A stretch of 64,000 bases of DNA from Pseudopithomyces maydicus. Its lineage: Eukaryota; Ascomycota; Dothideomycetes; Pleosporales; Didymosphaeriaceae. The position numbers and the translations under genes were made by a program. Positions 10,869 through 22,391 of the stretch are shown piece after piece. The notes beneath the pieces were generated by a model. That model did no database searches, was not told the origin of the DNA, and saw only the letters and a list, made by a program, of their open reading frames with translations. Within the stretch, counting starts at the first letter, position 1; the number at the start of each line of letters is the position of its first letter. The stretch is from positions 62,001 through 126,000 of the forward strand of contig JANTUC010000022.1 of assembly GCA_026873275.1 (NCBI GenBank). Direction: 5' to 3'.

Positions 10869-13227
10869 ATGGAGAATTCTTCAGGTGAAGCTTCAAATCA
10901 GCACTTACGGCCTATACTTTCTCGGCCATTCCCGTTTGTGCAGTCCTCTGCGAGACCCAATGCCCAGCGACGTGGGAAGACAGGTCGCATAAAGTTGGCC
11001 TGCGACTCATGCCGCCTGAACAAGGTTAAGATAAGAGCGGGAACACATATATCATGCCTATAAATGAGTCATGCTGATCGTGCTCAGTGCTCTGGTGTGT
11101 ATGGACAAAATAGATTGTGCTGGCTTAACTCAAACTCGCAGGTGAGCGACCAAGTTGTAATGAATGCATCAAACGCAATTCAACATGTCATTATGAAAGA
11201 GCTGCCACGGAAACGAAATTGCAAGGACTTAAGCGGAAGGTAACCGAGCTTGAAACACGAAGGACCCCACGCGAGCAATTGTTCGATATTATGAAGTCGC
11301 TTCCAAAAGATGATGCCCACGAACTTCTCGACAAGATTAGATCAGGGGCTGATATTGATGCGTTAATCAGTCAGGTTGCAGACGGAGACCTTGTACTGCA
11401 GCTTTCTGTAGTACCCGAGACGAGATATCGATATGATTTCCCGTATAGGTCGACCATGCCCGCCAATCTCATCAACAACAACCCTTATTTGGAGTCCTTC
11501 GTCTACGAAGCAGCAGCTATGTTTTCTTCACCAGAACAATTAGAAGAGTCACGGATCAGCCGAGCTTCACCTGAGTTGAATTTACTTCCAAATCAAAATG
11601 ATACTGAGCGTGCAGTCTCAGGCACGGTGTACCAGAAGCCGTTCCATGCTGCAGTTGTCATCGAGCCTCGACTTTCTGAGACTGATATATCTTACTGGAC
11701 CTCCATAAGTCAGGATAACGAACTCATGCGGAATCTTCTCGGTGTTCGGCTTCATTGTGAGTATCACTTCACAGCGGCTTTGCAAAAGGATTTGTTCCTA
11801 GAAGACATGATGTCGCAGAACGGGGATTTCTGTTCGCCATTATTGGTAAACATAGTGCTCGCATACGCTTGTGTACGGTATTCAAATCTTCTCTTTATTG
11901 CAATTCTTAATATTTCTCAGATATGCTACCCTCACCTTCAAAACCGTGCCCAATACTGGGATCCGCAAACCTTAACATATCGATTTCTCGCAGAGGCGAA
12001 GCGTCTCTGGGAACTTGAAGCGCACAAACCACACGTTACTACCATACAGGCTGGTTTAATCTTCAACGTCTTCTATAACCTCTCGGGACTGGACGAGGTA
12101 GGACAAGCCTATAGAATTCAGGCATTAGCCCTGGCCAAAGCCATGCGTCTTTTTAGCCCCTCGGCTTTTGAGGGCCAGAGTGTCAGAACCATCCACGGTA
12201 TTGCATATACTGCATGGGCCTTGTTCAACTGGGAGACGTATGTTCGATCTTTCAATACTCGGTCGAATAACAGCTGACCTGGCCAGGCTTGTGGGTTTTT
12301 CGTTCATGTTCGCTCCACTTTTGAGCGAGCCACCTGAATGGCGACTTCCAGACCCAGTAAGAGAACCGCAATGGTATGGGGAAGTTTGGGTGAGGTATCC
12401 ATTGAGTAACAATCCATTGCCGATGAGGATTGGTCAGACCTTTGAAGCCAGAAGCAGGTTTCGTATCATCATGAATAAGGCGTGTCAGGTGGCCTTTTCG
12501 AAGGACAGCGAGATATCGCTCACTCAAGCGAACAGCTTCCTGTCTCAGTTGAAATCTTGGTTTACCTCTTTACCGCCCGCTCTATCACCCAAACATATCG
12601 CACTTCCAGGGCATTTACAACTGCAGCAAGTCCTTCCCCATCAAAATTCAAAACTTACATTGCTAACTCGTCTTCTGTAGTATGTACTACTACCACCTGA
12701 TACTTACTATTTACAGGCCTTTGTTGGTCGGAAAAATGTATCAAGACTCGGATGTTCAAGAAATTGTTGATGACGCGTCAAAGTTTCTACAGACGCTTGT
12801 CCGGCTGTACTACCTCCGCCATGGATTCGAAGCCATGGATCTCTTCATCGTAATACCACTCGTGCTTACCGCCTATGACTGCATCGATGCCATCAATGGG
12901 AAAACACCGGAATCTCAGCTTGAAGCTTTGAGATCTACTCTAATACTCGTGGCGAGGGGGTTATATTATCAGCGCAAGAACCATTATCTCGCCGAGGCAT
13001 TGTTCCGAGTCATCAAAGGACGTATGCGTCCAGCCGAGATATCGCTTTTCAAGGGCACCCTGAACTTGTCCGAGGCTGAGCTAGTTGAGAGACCAGATAT
13101 GGCACAAGCTGTGCGGAGCCACTGGCCTATCACGGTGGTCAAAAACAAGAAAGAGGTTGACGACTATAAGCTGGCAAATTTGGTGGAGAATTATGTGAAT
13201 TTAGATATAGAAGATAAGTCTGCCTAA
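10869..13227 (+). CDS. Zn2Cys6 fungal transcription factor
   Basis: Modelled with six exons: 10869-11030, 11088-11094, 11142-11872, 11921-12237, 12287-12625 and 12681-13227 (700 residues). The zinc cluster reads CDSCRLNKVK, CSGERPSC, NECIKRNSTC only when a 7-nt exon (TGCTCTG) is used. A coiled segment follows (QGLKRKVTELETRR), then the fungal regulatory middle-homology region with motifs such as RAQYWDPQTLTYRFLAEAKR and HLILTIYRPLL. Oddities: the first donor reads AAG|ATAAGA instead of GT, and intron 12626-12680 is GC-AG (GCAAGT). Intron 11873-11920 is a multiple of three and is inferred because it interrupts a conserved stretch. If the first donor is truly dead, read-through stops at 11063 right after the first half of the finger. 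Target genes unknown. Confidence 0.8.
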
Positions 13228-15837
13228 AAGAGCCTCTGCTGGCGGGGTAATATCACCCTGGGATTCACAGAACGTTCAATATATTATTTCTCGTTCACTT
13301 TGAAACTTGGTTATAAAAGAATTCTTAGTGTTAATTTTCCTGATTGTAGCAGGGCTTCCTTGAATACAAATAGCGATATGAACGAAAGTTCTTATACTGT
13401 CACCAGGCGGAACCAGAGCGTTTTTCCCAAACTATTTCTATCTAGTTAGCTACTTTGCTGCTACCTTTTCACAAGTACTACATAATATGAATAGCGATTA
13501 ATACTAAATTTACCAATACAAAAAAATCTCAATTAACTGTTTATCCATTGATCGTTATCAATACTTAGATAGACCATGCCAGAATTAGCTAAAAGTAGAT
13601 TAGTTTTATGAGAATTGTTGAATGTATAGAGGAGCGAACTTCTGCATCCCTTTCTCATACACGGTCTATCTAAACGCTCCCTATTTTCTCATTATTCAGC
13701 ACCATCTATTTGGCTTTCTACATGCGATGACCCGTTCTAAGATATGCACTGGGCGGACCCTCTGACTGTGCTGCTGCACAACCCAACCACACCGCTTTCC
13801 GGTAGCTTGGAAGTAAGTCGGAAGTCCTTCCATTAAATCCTACAGTTTCGTTCTTTTGCTTTGATTTGATCTCTGAGGGGAATATGAAACTTGAGATTTT
13901 TGATGTTCAGGGGGAACGAGTACTAGTGATGCCGTGGTGATATGTATGCTTAATAAGGAAGTTGGCCACGCCGATGTTTAAAAATCTTCCGATTGAGTTT
14001 TAGAAGACCTCTGAGGTGCTAGAACAGATCAGTATTCTAACTATAAGTAGGTACTACTAGGACTTCTGCAAGTACTCGAAACCTATCGTGGATCCCACAA
14101 ACAAGATCATCCGTTCACTTACCTGTTGGCTAATTGTTTTCATCCTGGTTGTCTACCATGTCTAAGAATTCTGTCAAATTCCAACAGGAACAATAAGAAC
14201 AGATTCGCCACCAGACAGAGATAACATGTGGCCTTGGCGCTAGGCTATTTCTATCTCAGCAGCTGCGTGAACACCGGTTCCATCGCTGGCTAGAAGATAC
14301 TAAACGCGAACCCAATATGTTAGTGTATATCTAGTACGACCCCGGAAATCCTTAAAACCGGAAACCGAATTGGTAGACTAGTATGGCGCGCAACCCTTGG
14401 TTTTGCCCCACGACCCCACATGCTCTTGTCTGCCTTCTTGAGTGTTTCAGATTCTGGATAGGTCAAGTTTGAGAATCAACTTGCCTTTTGTTGACTTCGT
14501 AAGAGACACGAATACGTAACGGAAACATAGCGACCACTATTGAGGAGTCAATTATGTGCTTAAAGTCGACCAGGCTGAGCTTAATGAAGCACAGCAACCC
14601 CATCCAGTAAAATCAATGAATCTGAGCTGCCTGATGGTTTTCATTTGAAGCATCAAATACTATTCAAATACAAGAATAGAAAATAATTCACAACTCTCAC
14701 ATCAGTCAAGGACCGTGGAGCACATCTCTATGTAAATATCCTTAATAGCGACATCACATGCGAATGAATCACAAGATAATCGAAGCCAATGCACTCCTCG
14801 GATTTCTCAAGGCTGAGTAGTCTATTCCAACACATAGCGACGGATGGTAAAGAGGTGTTCCTAATTCACTAGACTATACGAACGCATTTCTCTTGAGTCT
14901 TACTCTGGCTGAAACAGTCACGTGTACAGGACTAATGAGTCATGGATGCATGCTCGTCGAAACTTTAATCGGTATACCCGGTCCCCCGTCCGTGCCCTGA
15001 TAAGACCTAGACAGGTCGGATTTTCGAACGGCGACGCACGCGCTCGTATATCGCACCCCCTTAGAATAATGTATTGATTTACTCGCATATACGCGCCCCT
15101 CGCGTGGTGTTACAGTGAGGCGAGGATACAGCCCCTGCTCGAACAGCAAAGCCAGTCAGCGACCATGAATCTGGAGTCAGGACAGGTTGATCGTACCCCT
15201 AATACCGTACATATAGTGCTTGAGTTTGTGTGCACTCAGTGGCAATCATCCATGGTGTATGTTGGTTAAGACATCATATGCAGGAGTCGCATTCTGCTCA
15301 GGGGACCGGAGATCCTATTGTGCCAGCTTATATAATTGCGGATTCAATTACTTGTTATGCTCATAGGCGCGTGTCAAGTTGCAGCCACCGAACTTTCAGG
15401 CTCTTACGGTAAGTGTACCGAGTATTGATGCGTTGCTAGTAAACGCCACTCAATCAGTCTTCCATCGACGACATCGAATGGTGCTTGAACCCGTCGCCTG
15501 TGGTTGGACTACCCTAACGGTCTCGGAGTTAGCTCCTCGCTTTAGCCTGTCGGGGTTCGCCATCCGGAAGCCATGGAAAGCCACTTCCGCTCTGTTGGGC
15601 TGCGCAATGCGTCAATGGATTTCTTTTGAGCGGGCGATGCCATTTGGAAATGTCGCTTATGCCTTTTCCCCGAAGAAACGCACCTCATCCTCAATCACAA
15701 ACCGAGCGCCTTTATACTCACCCCACTCTATGCGCAAATGACCTCAATTATCCTTCTCGTTTTGTTGTCATGAAAAATAGCGTTTCTGAAGGTCGCATGC
15801 GTTTGGGGTGTTGCGTTCGCCCTCTCATCGTCTGACA
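13228..15837. other. Long gene-poor region
   Basis: 2.6 kb with only short random-looking open frames. Apart from a diverged copy of the dispersed repeat (13398-13485) I find no RNA gene, transposon end or conserved protein fragment. Confidence 0.55.
13398..13485 (+). repeat. Short dispersed repeat, copy 2
   Basis: The core at 13442-13461 (CTAGTTAGCTACTTTGCTGC) matches the cores at 51617 and 62901 at 16-17 of 20 positions, and the mismatches are C/T transitions. The preceding CTGTCACnAG and TTTTTCCCAA segments match the copy at 62855 in order. Confidence 0.6.
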
Positions 15838-17219
15838 ATGCTTGCGAGGCAAAGAGTGCTCGTTGGCGTCGGCTCTCTGTTCCTGGCATTGACATGGCTG
15901 ACTGTCGGCCTTCGAGTATACTCTAGAGCTATCCTCTTAAAAAGATGGGGTCACGAGTAAGTCGAAACGAGCAATCCACTCTGATTGCAGAAGCACATTG
16001 TTGTGACATGATAATAACTAGCCTGACAGTGACTCGGCCATGGTCGTTACTCTGGTAAGATATCCCTACTTCCTCGACTAGGTTTCGAAGACTTACTTTG
16101 CGAATAGGGGTTATTCACCCTCTCTATTGTCGTGCAACTTCTCTCTGTCGTGCACGGCGTGGGCTATCACCCATGGGAATTGAGCGACGACGAAGTTAAA
16201 ACTGCGCTTCTCGTAAGACTCACATGGCTTGAAGGTTGCGTGGACTAACATCTCCATAGTATTGTTACTTTTATGAGATCCTTTACATGCTCGTCGGGGT
16301 TTCACTCAAGATTGCGCTTGGTATGTTCTATCTTCGCATAGCAATCGAACGGTGGCATATTCGGGTCATCAAGTCTATTGTGGTTGCTACTGCGATTTTT
16401 GGCTTCGCTTGCCTCTTCCTGGTGATCTTCCAGTGCGTTCCAGGTACGAGCACACCTCCATCTCCTAATTCATGGCCGCATTCCCCGATATCAACTAAAT
16501 CATGAACAGTGTCTACGTTCTGGCTGATATATCCTGCCAATGAAAATTGTATTCCTGTGGTAGCACAGAACGGTCTTGCTTTCACATTGAATGCCTTGAA
16601 TGCATGCGCGGACTGGACGCTCGGCACGATCCCATTTTTCCTGGTGAAGAACCTCCAGCTAAGCTTCTTGACAAAGATGCTCGTGGCTGGAATTCTTGCG
16701 TTTGCTGCGGTGTAAGCACTCTTCCCTTCAGCCTTGATATATTAGATAGCTTACTTTGTCACAGGGGAAGCACAGCAACGATAGTAAGGATGAAGTATGT
16801 TGAGGATCTTACCAACGGGCCTGATTTTTTATGTAAGTGTTAGCTATGAAGAAGCTATCCTTTCAGACACTTATCTCAACTCAGATGTGATTATCGAAGT
16901 ATCTATATGGTCAACGGTAGAGCCTGGAATCGGGATCACAGCTGGATGCATTGCGACTTTACGCCCCCTGTTCCAAACCGTCATGTGGCGACTTGGCTTC
17001 GCACCCGCCCCATCATATGCCGAAACCGGACCAATTCCTTCACTTAATGGAACAACCAACGTGGAGCATAGGCTTGGCTGGTTCCAATCTACGCGCCGAG
17101 TTCGAAGTCTTGAGCATATCGAGAGTGCACTATCAACGACGACCACCACAATAACAGGTCCTTCAACTCCGAAGAGAAAGAGCTGGTTCTCTATTATCAA
17201 ATCAAGAACAAACGAATGA
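15838..17219 (+). CDS. Rhodopsin-domain (Pth11-like) integral membrane protein
   Basis: Seven exons: 15838-15956, 16030-16054, 16108-16212, 16260-16443, 16510-16711, 16765-16832 and 16885-17219; together 1038 nt, 345 residues. All introns are GT-AG and 47-73 nt long. It has seven membrane segments, beginning GVGSLFLALTWLTVGLRVYS and including FTLSIVVQLLSVVHGVGYHP, MLVGVSLKIALGMFYLRIAI, IVVATAIFGFACLFLVIFQC and LNACADWTLGTIPFFLV, followed by a Ser/Thr-rich cytoplasmic tail. The motif order (YSR, DD, short loops, FQC, DW, E/GIG.TAG) is that of the fungal rhodopsin/SAT4 domain family, which includes Pth11-type receptors. No CFEM domain is present. Ligand and role are unknown. Confidence 0.85.
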
Positions 17220-17527
17220 AAGACGTTGAATGATAGACTGGGTTTAGAAAAAATAGCCGCCTGCTTCAAGTGTCTGGGGCTTTGCATCATATAGTTACTG
17301 AGTAGCTATTGTAAGACTATTAATCAAGCGATACCAATATTGTATTTGAATAGATGAAGCAAGAGGATAAAGAGATTATAAGATGTTCAACTCGGGAGGG
17401 GATACCAACTAGCTTTACCCAGCGGGCGCGGGTGCTTAAATTAGGACAGCAAAAACCATCATAAATCTACCTTCTACCCAATCGCGACTCTGTTGTTTAG
17501 ATGATGGCTTAACAGATGTAATAAAAA

Positions 17528-17857
17528 GTGGCATGCAGTTTTACGCATCTCCTTGCTACATCGCTCCTTGTATTTCAGTATGTCTTGGGAGCGGCAGAAG
17601 GCAAAGCTGTAGTTGCCACACCTCAGAAACGTCAAACTACTGTTGAATACAGAAGTATGGCTCTGGCTGTTGTGGTCTGTTTCTCTGTGCAGCCAATCAG
17701 TCTAGTGATCAAGGTCTATCTGTATTTAATGGATACAAAGATGCGACTAGCACGTCTAGTCGGGTCTAGACTCGTCTCTAAATTTCCCCTAACCGGATCT
17801 CGACTCTGTTCGGCAAACCAACTTCAGCCTCTTGTCTTTCTGGTAACGAGGCGTTAA
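17528..17857 (+). pseudogene. Remnant beginning of a secreted protein
   Basis: The frame encodes a signal-peptide-like stretch (THLLATSLLVFQYVLGAA) followed by a KRQTT segment, but no ATG lies in that frame. ATG 17533 is one frame away, so an extra T in the TTTT run after it would explain the loss. The rest of the frame has no recognisable domain. Probably a decayed gene start. Confidence 0.3.
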
Positions 17858-18155
17858 TGAACTCTGTGGGTTGACAGCGCTCCGGACCTTCGACAGCATG
17901 CGCAACATACCTGACAAGTTGTTTTATGCTTTTCCTGGGCGCTATATTTGCAGTAGCGTACACGTGGCTTCCTCGAGATGTTTTCTGGGCAGCTGAACTT
18001 GGCTTTTTGAACAGCTGATAACACCCGTAAGGCCTCGATCGTTTGCAAAATGCACTTACAAGTGTAAGTCTATTTAAGGCTTGCTCATTCCGTTTTGCGA
18101 GTTTAATCAGTCGACTTACTTTCAGTGCCAACATTACGCTTTCACGAGATCCACG

Positions 18156-19016
18156 ATGGACACAGGGGCAATGAATTGTCAGCGTTCTGTCCCTAGTTGG
18201 TGCGGTGGCTGCAGCATTGTTCACTGGCTACCTTACATACGCTGCTGATGAACGAAAGCGACGCCAAGATATTCGTACCCAGGTGCAAAAGTACTCGGAC
18301 CCATTGCTCATTTCCGCGCATGACCTGCAAGAGCGTATAATGGAGTTACTGGGGGCGATTTCGGAAGGTTCGAAAGGCAAAATCCGAATGGGGCCGAAAA
18401 TATAGACATGTTTACATGCTATTTGTTTGCTCAATTTCTGGCCTGGACCCACATCCTCAAAATCAAAGCACAGTTTTTGGCATTCTCCGAGGATAAGTCG
18501 ACAAGTAACCTCAGAGCGATACTCTATAAAATTAGCGACGAGCTCAGTACCGCCCGCTACCCTAAAAATGGATGGGAGTTCAGATTGTGGCCGGGACACC
18601 AGTTGGGAATCGCCGAAATGATGGTTTCCGATGATACAGTGAATGGCGAGTACGCTCGACCGCTGGGCTGGAATCACTTCAAGAAAAAGTGCGACGGCGA
18701 CGAGCAGCTCCAGAAATACTTTATTTGGATGCGTAAAAGCATTACCAATGTGCTAGATGCACAGTATAAAAAGACCAATGTACCAGATCAACGTATCCGG
18801 CGACTACAGCACTTCCTCATCGATCTTATTATCATATTAGATCCGACTGGAAGAGCTCAAGCCGACAGGCCTTTTGATAAATGTGGCTCAGCAAAAGAAT
18901 GCGATTGCGCCAGTATAGACTGTAACGGGACGGAACTAGCAATTAGGCGTGCCAATCGTTCTCGACGTAATTCCCCCCAGGAGCAGGAAAAAAAGGTCGA
19001 GCCAGAAACATCCTAG
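18156..19016 (+). pseudogene. Broken single-TM protein of unknown function
   Basis: Three pieces in different frames form one protein-like sequence: ATG 18156 or 18171, then from about 18175 a membrane helix (SVLSLVGAVAAALFTGYLTY) with AADERKRRQD and a helix to DLQERI, then from about 18380 a conserved-looking domain (MFTCYLFAQFLAWTHILKIK, NGWEFRLWPGHQLGIAEMM, FIWMRKSITNVLDAQYKKTN, RIRRLQHFLIDLIIILDPTG). I recall similar unnamed proteins in other Pezizomycotina, but no function. One extra base near 18174 and one missing near 18370 are needed. The second fits the indel pattern of this window; the first does not, hence the pseudogene call. Confidence 0.55.
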
Positions 19017-20218
19017 TTGTTGGACCATTCTGAATCCTACATTCTCAATAGTTTCAATAAGCTTTTCAGTCGTCCTCATTCATCTTTCATTTAATTGCGT
19101 ACACAATCACTGTATTTGATAATAGTTGACCGTTAGCCGAGATCAGAGTGCAATAATATCGACACCAGGATATATCGTGATCTCTTAGTAGCCCACTCAT
19201 AGAGTACCCAGCAGAACAAGATATACCAAGATTAAAGGCGGAGCAGTACTGGATAGCCATCAATGTACTGGACTCTCATTGTTGCTACTTGAAGTCTTTT
19301 TCTGTCGAAATTATAATACTACGAACCGTTATTTTCATATAAAGAGCTTCCTGATGAAAGCCGAGGTTGCGTTTAACAGTTTCAAGTCATTCTCATCGAA
19401 CACGTCAAAGACTGTCAGCAAGAGAAGATACTTATCTAAAGCACTCGAATTTTGAAGCCAACGCTACCAATAAAGATTGAACTAGCTTATATCCTGGCTC
19501 GCCAGGATATGTGAGGACAAGAGTGACAGAGAGGAGCTGTGAAGCAAGGCATTGCGGTGCAGCGCTGGAATAGAAGGGACATGGAAATAATTTCACCGCA
19601 TAACCCCAAGGGATATGACTTTAGAAAGCCTTATATTAAGTATAGAGTTTCGTTTTGGTATATATTTTGATGTTCCTTGAGGGAGTCGGATGAAGATGCG
19701 GATGTATGCACGAGCCTCTTGGATTACTCATCCGAGGCAGCTGACTCATCTGGCTCCAGGCTGCCAAGTCTCAACTTCACTCCATCGTACACAGACTTAC
19801 CATCATCACCACCACCACCACCTCTATCGTCTTCATCACCACATTTGCGCTCGTTTCGATTGACACCAACACCGGAAATCGCGCGCATCGCGATCGCCAC
19901 CATCAATATAGTAGCAGTCTTCGCCGTTTGCCGTCGCCGTCCACCTCCCTCTTGCCTGCGTATAGTCAATCTCGGTTCACCATCCTTGCGAATTTTCACA
20001 AGGCCTTTGAGTTCGCTCATTGGGGTGCTACTCTGCCTGACATAGTGTCAGTTCATCGGGGAGGCCGGCGATGCCTGCGGAGAAGCTGCTACGAGTCAGG
20101 GCTGCTCTTCTACACAAAAGCCCGGGTGGGCTGGGTTCCTTGCCATCATTGCGGTGAGGGGTTTTCACGGTGAGTCACTACGGTCTTTTGGCTGTGTTGA
20201 TTGCGCGGGGGTAGCACC
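19017..20218. other. Intergenic with low-complexity Ser/Pro codons
   Basis: 1.2 kb. A CAT/CAC-rich stretch around 19801-19840 produces a false Pro/Ser-rich frame. A GTGAGT donor near 20171 and a TAG at 20212-20214 could mark a 5'UTR intron of the next gene. Nothing else is supported. Confidence 0.5.
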
Positions 20219-21754
20219 ATGTCTGCAAAGAAGACTTTCAAGAATTCTGTTCCTGTACTAGCTTATGCAGATGCCTCGGGAATAGACGAACCTTGGCTTC
20301 TGGGTTCCCTATCTTTTAGGCACTCTCCTACCCAAAATGAGATTTCTCTGTTATTTGCAACCTATCTCTCTGTTCCTGGCTCCGACGAAGAGCAGAATTT
20401 CGTCCTTGTATACGATGCGGATAACCTGGTGCCTGGCACTACTACGTTAGCCCCATCTGGAGGTGCATGTGATCCTGCGTGGCTAGAAAAGATTGTCCGA
20501 GACGGTGTCCCTAGGATACACACCCTGTCACTAACACTCAGATATGCTTGTTCGGTCTGGTGCGGTCGTGGAGAAGCTCGAGGGCTTGTCGTCGCGCGTC
20601 CTACGCCTTGTCGGCAGCTGGTCGATATCGCCCAAGCTAACAAAGTGCACTTGATACTCGATCTTAGCTGGCTGCAGAAGAACTATCTTACATGCCTCCG
20701 TCGGCTCACCGACGATGCAACCGGCCTGGCTGGCTTTCCTCTTCTTGAAACTCTTGGGAGACGCTTTGAGAGAGCCGACTGGAGACACTTTCAGCCTCTT
20801 GACTCGGACGAACTCCCTACTTACCAAGAGGCTTCGAATAAACGATCATGGCGAGGTAAGTCCTGTGTTAATGTGCATTGTTTTCCTTCACACTTATCAG
20901 TCCTCGCAGCCATAAGTCCAACTCTGCCCTCGCCGCCCTCTAAACGGGCTATACTCGACGCAGCAGGACTCACTTTCGACCCGGGTACCCCTACAGAGGT
21001 TGCTACTTCCTCACCCTGCCATGTCAGCAACAAATCAAGCCAAGCTGCCGATGAAGCCACGACTATCGACGAATCAAGTCCCAAATCCCTCCTAGCCGAG
21101 CCCAGCTTCGAAGCCTCTCCACAACCGCAATTCTCCTCCGAGCAGTACGCCGCCATCAGCCATGCTATATCACAACAGCTCCCCCACGCCTTCGAAGCAT
21201 TCGCCACCCGCCTCTTCGCACACCCGCACATATCGCCTTCCATCTCCACCGCCTCCAACGCCTCCGAGCGCAACTCAGCCTCCCCGCCTCCCGTCCGCTC
21301 ACCGCTGAACCCTCTCGGAAAAGCCTTCGTATCGCACATGCGCCCGCACATGAAATCCTACCTGCAAGCCGTTGTCGACCGTACGCACGACGCGGGGTGG
21401 CTGCGCCGCGAATGGGCAGATGAAAAGTTCCACAATACTTTGCACGAGGTGAAAGACGAGGCTGCGATGAATCTTGAGATTGCGAAGGAGGAAGGGGTGC
21501 AGGCATTGGAGTATGCGAGGGATAACTGCGTGAGGGATGCGGACTCTCACTTGGTCAATACAGCCTCGGACTTTGAAGACCAGCTGATGGATATATATTG
21601 GGACATAGTGGCCAAGGCGAATGTGAAGGTAGAGGAGATTTTCAACGGTCTGGCTGTCAAGGCGCGTGTGCTTCAGAGTAAACCAGTGAGAGGGGCCAAT
21701 GCACGGGGGAAGGGAGGATATAGAGGATTGGGGACGAGGTATCTGCTGCGCTGA
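20219..21754 (+). CDS. Hypothetical protein, 496 residues
   Basis: Two exons, 20219-20855 and 20901-21754, joined by a 45-nt GTAAGT-CAG intron that keeps the frame. ATG 20219 has a good context (CACCATG). The N-terminal 200 residues look like a compact conserved fold (FRHSPTQNEISLLFATYLSV, FVLVYDADNLVPGTT, DGVPRIHTLSLTLRYACSVW). A Pro/Ser-rich linker follows, then a helical, charged C-terminal part (EWADEKFHNTLHEVKDEAAM). No signal peptide or membrane segment. I recall unnamed homologues in other Pezizomycotina with the same N-terminus, but no function. Confidence 0.75.
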   Translation: MSAKKTFKNSVPVLAYADASGIDEPWLLGSLSFRHSPTQNEISLLFATYLSVPGSDEEQNFVLVYDADNLVPGTTTLAPSGGACDPAWLEKIVRDGVPRIHTLSLTLRYACSVWCGRGEARGLVVARPTPCRQLVDIAQANKVHLILDLSWLQKNYLTCLRRLTDDATGLAGFPLLETLGRRFERADWRHFQPLDSDELPTYQEASNKRSWRGKSCVNVHCFPSHLSVLAAISPTLPSPPSKRAILDAAGLTFDPGTPTEVATSSPCHVSNKSSQAADEATTIDESSPKSLLAEPSFEASPQPQFSSEQYAAISHAISQQLPHAFEAFATRLFAHPHISPSISTASNASERNSASPPPVRSPLNPLGKAFVSHMRPHMKSYLQAVVDRTHDAGWLRREWADEKFHNTLHEVKDEAAMNLEIAKEEGVQALEYARDNCVRDADSHLVNTASDFEDQLMDIYWDIVAKANVKVEEIFNGLAVKARVLQSKPVRGANARGKGGYRGLGTRYLLR

Positions 21755-22391
21755 GATAAGGATTGTCGGGGCAGGATGCATTTTTGGTGTAGATCTCTGG
21801 ATGAGTCCACATGGGAATATGTTAGGAGATTGAGCCAGATGTAACGAGACGCTAGCTCGGCGAACAGGACGTACACGCCATGGCTCTGGCTTGCTGGTTG
21901 AGCCGCAGCGCTGGGAGGGGACGGAGACAAAAGTCATGAAGATTTCCGCTGCCACATTGCTTCCGCTCTAAATAATCAACGGCTTCTTCGGGATTACGCC
22001 AAGTCCTACACGCATTCCAGCTTTTTAGCCCTCTGTTGTTAGTCGCCCCTTCTCCATCGCACCAATGCCGCTACGCTGGCATGTCCGATCTTCCGCCGGC
22101 GGACAGCATTCACAGTGCTTTTATTTCAACGCCAAAGCAAGTCTACGTTGATTGTACGTGCTTGGTTAGATCTTTCCCATAACGCACCCGCTCGTACCTC
22201 TGAACAAGTCGGAAGCTATCACTTATGCATCATTTATTGTAACTAAGGACTTCAAAACCGTGTGTTACAACGAATTGCTTGTATATACCATGCAGAGTAG
22301 AACAGCAAGAAATAATAAGTAGAGTCTTAAAAAAACCTATTAATCATAGGGTTGTGGCAGGCCCTCTAGAGACCTCAAACACCAGGCTATT
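21755..22391. other. Intergenic between convergent genes
   Basis: About 640 bp between stop codons at 21754 (+) and 22392 (-). I see no further gene, RNA or repeat. Confidence 0.6.

Noticed and set aside
17778..18224. Minus-strand frame of 148 codons
   Set aside because: No domain, no good start context, overlaps the better-supported single-TM remnant.
19677..20173. Ser/Pro-rich plus-strand frames as upstream exons of the gene at 20219
   Set aside because: They arise from a CAT/CAC repeat and lack splice sites giving a sensible join.
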